Shown in pieces: positions 15,752-16,574 of a stretch of 16,574 nt of DNA (positions are counted from its first letter, which is position 1; each line of letters starts with the position of its first letter). A program made the translations under genes and the position numbers. The notes under the pieces are model-generated. The model did no database searches. It saw nothing but the letters and a program-made list of their open reading frames with translations, and was not told the origin of the DNA. Source of the stretch: Euryarchaeota archaeon UBA251 (lineage in GTDB: Archaea > Thermoplasmatota > Poseidoniia > Poseidoniales > Thalassarchaeaceae); contig DAFJ01000087.1 of the NCBI GenBank assembly GCA_002497905.1, forward strand, positions 1-16,574, read 5' to 3'.

Positions 15752-15886
15752 TGTGGCTTAGAATGGCAAAAATCGGAGGACTGGAGCGAAGTAACGAGAA
15801 GAATCGGGCCCCTGATCTAGTCAGGGATTGCGTTGCAATCCGGTTCTTCCCGCTCCATGAAGCGAATAGCCCCAGTGCTAACCACA
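15752..15886 (+). ncRNA. Candidate structured RNA (or structured 5' leader), family unknown
   Basis: This gene-free stretch folds back on itself in nested fashion. Closing helix: 15752-15761 with 15878-15886 (TGTGG, bulged C, TTAG against CTAACCACA). Second helix: GGAGCG 15783-15788 with CGCTCC 15851-15856. Third helix: GAAGAATCGG 15798-15807 with CCGGTTCTTC 15840-15849, ten pairs including one G-U. Inside it are two hairpins, CCCTGA/TCAGGG (15810-15815/15821-15826) and ATTGC/GCAAT (15827-15831/15835-15839), which abut each other and the third helix. That makes a three-way junction with only two unpaired junction bases. No RNase P, SRP, 5S, tRNA or C/D-box consensus was recognised. It could be an independent RNA or the leader of the calcium-repeat gene downstream. 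The boundaries are those of the outermost pairing found, not mapped ends. Confidence 0.55.
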
Positions 15887-15923
15887 CAATCGATTCAACC
15901 GCCGCATCCCGGAGTTTGAACGC

Positions 15924-15936
15924 CATGCATTGCATG
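15924..15936. repeat. 13-nt interrupted palindrome CATGCA-T-TGCATG
   Basis: Perfect 6-bp arms around a single central T, about 50 nt upstream of the calcium-repeat gene start. With a 1-nt centre it is better suited to binding a dimeric protein on DNA than to forming an RNA hairpin. It could be an operator; no other copy was noticed in the window. Confidence 0.4.
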
Positions 15937-15940
15937 ACTA

Positions 15941-15970
15941 AACCCGGAGAGAGAGAACGGCGGGTTCTCT
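15941..15970 (+). promoter_or_regulatory. Two mutually exclusive hairpins just upstream of the calcium-repeat gene
   Basis: AACCCG (15941-15946) can pair with CGGGTT (15961-15966). Alternatively AGAGAAC (15952-15958) can pair with GTTCTCT (15964-15970) around a GGCGG loop. The two share 15964-15966, so only one can form at a time. The second ends 17 nt before the ATG at 15988. The arrangement resembles a switch in a leader RNA, but nothing here shows a ligand or an effect. Confidence 0.4.
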
Positions 15971-15987
15971 GAAACAAAGCAAAGGAA

Positions 15988-16574
15988 ATGAAAACTATGC
16001 AAAACAAAAACACGAACAAGAAATTGAGCATGCTAATTGCACTGTTTATGGTACTGATGGCCGCGTCTGTAGGAGTATCTGCAGACGGAACCGATCCTCT
16101 TGACGGCTCCGATGGTGGAGCTGACTGGGACGGCGACGGTTTGACGAACGCCGAGGAACAGCAGCAAGGAACGGACATGACCCGCGCGGACAGCGACGGC
16201 GACGGATTGCCAGACGGATGGGAGGTCAATCACGGCCTCAACCCTAACTCTGGCGGCGACGCTAACGCAGATCCGGACGGCGATGGTTTGACTAACGCCC
16301 AGGAATATGCGCGCGGGACTAACCCGAACAGCGCTGACACCGACGGTGACGGTAAGCCTGACTCCACTGACGCGTTCCCGAACGACCCGAATGACGGTGA
16401 GTCCTCGGACCAGGACGGCGACGGCATCCCAGATGCCTACGACCCCGACTACCAGGATTCTGAGACCGGCAGCGGTAACGGCGGAACTAACGGCGGTGGC
16501 GAGTCCAACGATCAGGGCCAAGGCGAACAAGGTCAGGGCCAGGGTCAAGGACAAGGTCAGGGCCAAGGTCAGGG
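15988..16574 (+). CDS. Secreted calcium-binding (thrombospondin type 3-like repeat) protein with Gln-Gly-rich region (partial, C-terminus cut by window)
   Basis: 195 codons are visible, open at the window end. The N-terminus is a signal peptide: KNTNKK, then a hydrophobic LSMLIALFMVLMAASVGV, with probable cleavage after VSA (residue 32). The start is ATG 15988; ATG 15997 in the same frame is about equally possible and sits at a better distance from the upstream GGA. The mature part has repeated D-x-DGDG units (WDGDGLTNAEE, DSDGDGLPDGWE, DPDGDGLTNAQEYARGTNP, DTDGDGKPD, DQDGDGIPDAYDPD), the pattern of TSP3 or bacterial DxDGDG calcium repeats. A Gly/Asn linker then leads into a Gln-Gly tandem repeat. 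Asp, Asn and Gly codons are mostly GAC, AAC and GGC, unlike the upstream genes, which suggests high expression or a different origin. It is probably an exported surface or matrix protein that needs calcium to fold. Confidence 0.85.
   Translation, partial: MKTMQNKNTNKKLSMLIALFMVLMAASVGVSADGTDPLDGSDGGADWDGDGLTNAEEQQQGTDMTRADSDGDGLPDGWEVNHGLNPNSGGDANADPDGDGLTNAQEYARGTNPNSADTDGDGKPDSTDAFPNDPNDGESSDQDGDGIPDAYDPDYQDSETGSGNGGTNGGGESNDQGQGEQGQGQGQGQGQGQGQ
16513..16574 (+). repeat. Hexanucleotide tandem repeat encoding (Gln-Gly)n
   Basis: About ten CARGGN units in phase with the reading frame, interrupted once by a Glu codon (GAA at 16525) and running off the window. The units differ at third positions (CAG/CAA, GGC/GGT/GGA), so the amino-acid pattern is better conserved than the DNA. 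Confidence 0.85.

Noticed and set aside
15752..15886. RNase P RNA, suggested by GGCTTA near 15755-15760
   Set aside because: The surrounding conserved P4 sequences (GAGGAAAGUC-type and ACAGAA-type) are absent on both strands, and the fold found does not match.
15784..15900. tRNA-like sequence on the minus strand (a GTGGTTAGCAC segment resembling a D-loop)
   Set aside because: No T-arm consensus, acceptor stem or anticodon arm could be placed; the segment is explained by the closing helix of the structured element.
15751..15972. 73-codon open frame on the plus strand in the gap before the calcium-repeat gene
   Set aside because: No recognisable protein features and no ribosome binding site; it coincides with the self-complementary element, which explains the sequence better.
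15741..16229. 162-codon open frame on the minus strand
   Set aside because: Antisense to the signal peptide and Asp/Gly repeats of the calcium-repeat gene; the Ser/Pro-rich translation is typical of a shadow frame.
16033..16566. 177-codon Val/Ala-rich open frame on the minus strand
   Set aside because: Mirror of the GAC/GGC/AAC-rich codons of the calcium-repeat gene; no independent coding signals.

Overview
This window looks archaeal. The best guess is a marine Euryarchaeota lineage such as Marine Group II (Ca. Poseidoniales). That placement is an inference. It rests on a very large secreted and membrane-anchored protein built from beta-propeller and Fn3-like domains, on TATA-like rather than -35/-10 promoter candidates, on GGTGAT/GGAGG-type ribosome binding sites, and on calcium-binding surface proteins. 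No rRNA, tRNA or informational marker gene is present to confirm it. No IS element, CRISPR array or phage gene was seen.

Left end (1-3583): a divergent pair from central carbon metabolism. A MaeB-type malic enzyme with a phosphotransacetylase-like C-terminal half runs leftwards off the window, and a complete pyruvate kinase runs rightwards. Both act at the malate/pyruvate/phosphoenolpyruvate node. They share a 135-bp gap that contains one palindromic TATA-like site.

Centre (3669-12203): one gene takes up half of the window. It encodes about 2844 residues: signal peptide, N-terminal beta-rich domain, about 1600 residues of beta-propeller blades, a second beta-rich domain, six Fn3-like domains, one transmembrane helix, and a short cytoplasmic tail with an EF-hand-like loop. 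No enzymatic domain was recognised.

Right-centre (12243-15668): a divergent class IV PLP enzyme (probable PabC) overlaps by 4 nt a fused PabB-PabA aminodeoxychorismate synthase. Together they would convert chorismate plus glutamine to p-aminobenzoate for a folate or methanopterin-type C1 carrier. A small zinc-ribbon, two-TM protein follows.

Right end (15669-16574): a 319-bp gene-free stretch contains a compact, self-complementary element (15752-15886) that looks like a structured RNA or a long structured leader. It is followed by two mutually exclusive hairpins and then by a secreted protein with thrombospondin-type-3-like Asp/Gly calcium repeats and a Gln-Gly tandem repeat, cut by the window end. 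This last gene favours C-ending codons much more than its neighbours.

The observations most worth pursuing are the unassigned structured element upstream of the calcium-repeat gene, the giant propeller/Fn3 protein with its EF-hand-like tail, and the small perfect inverted repeats just upstream of four start codons.
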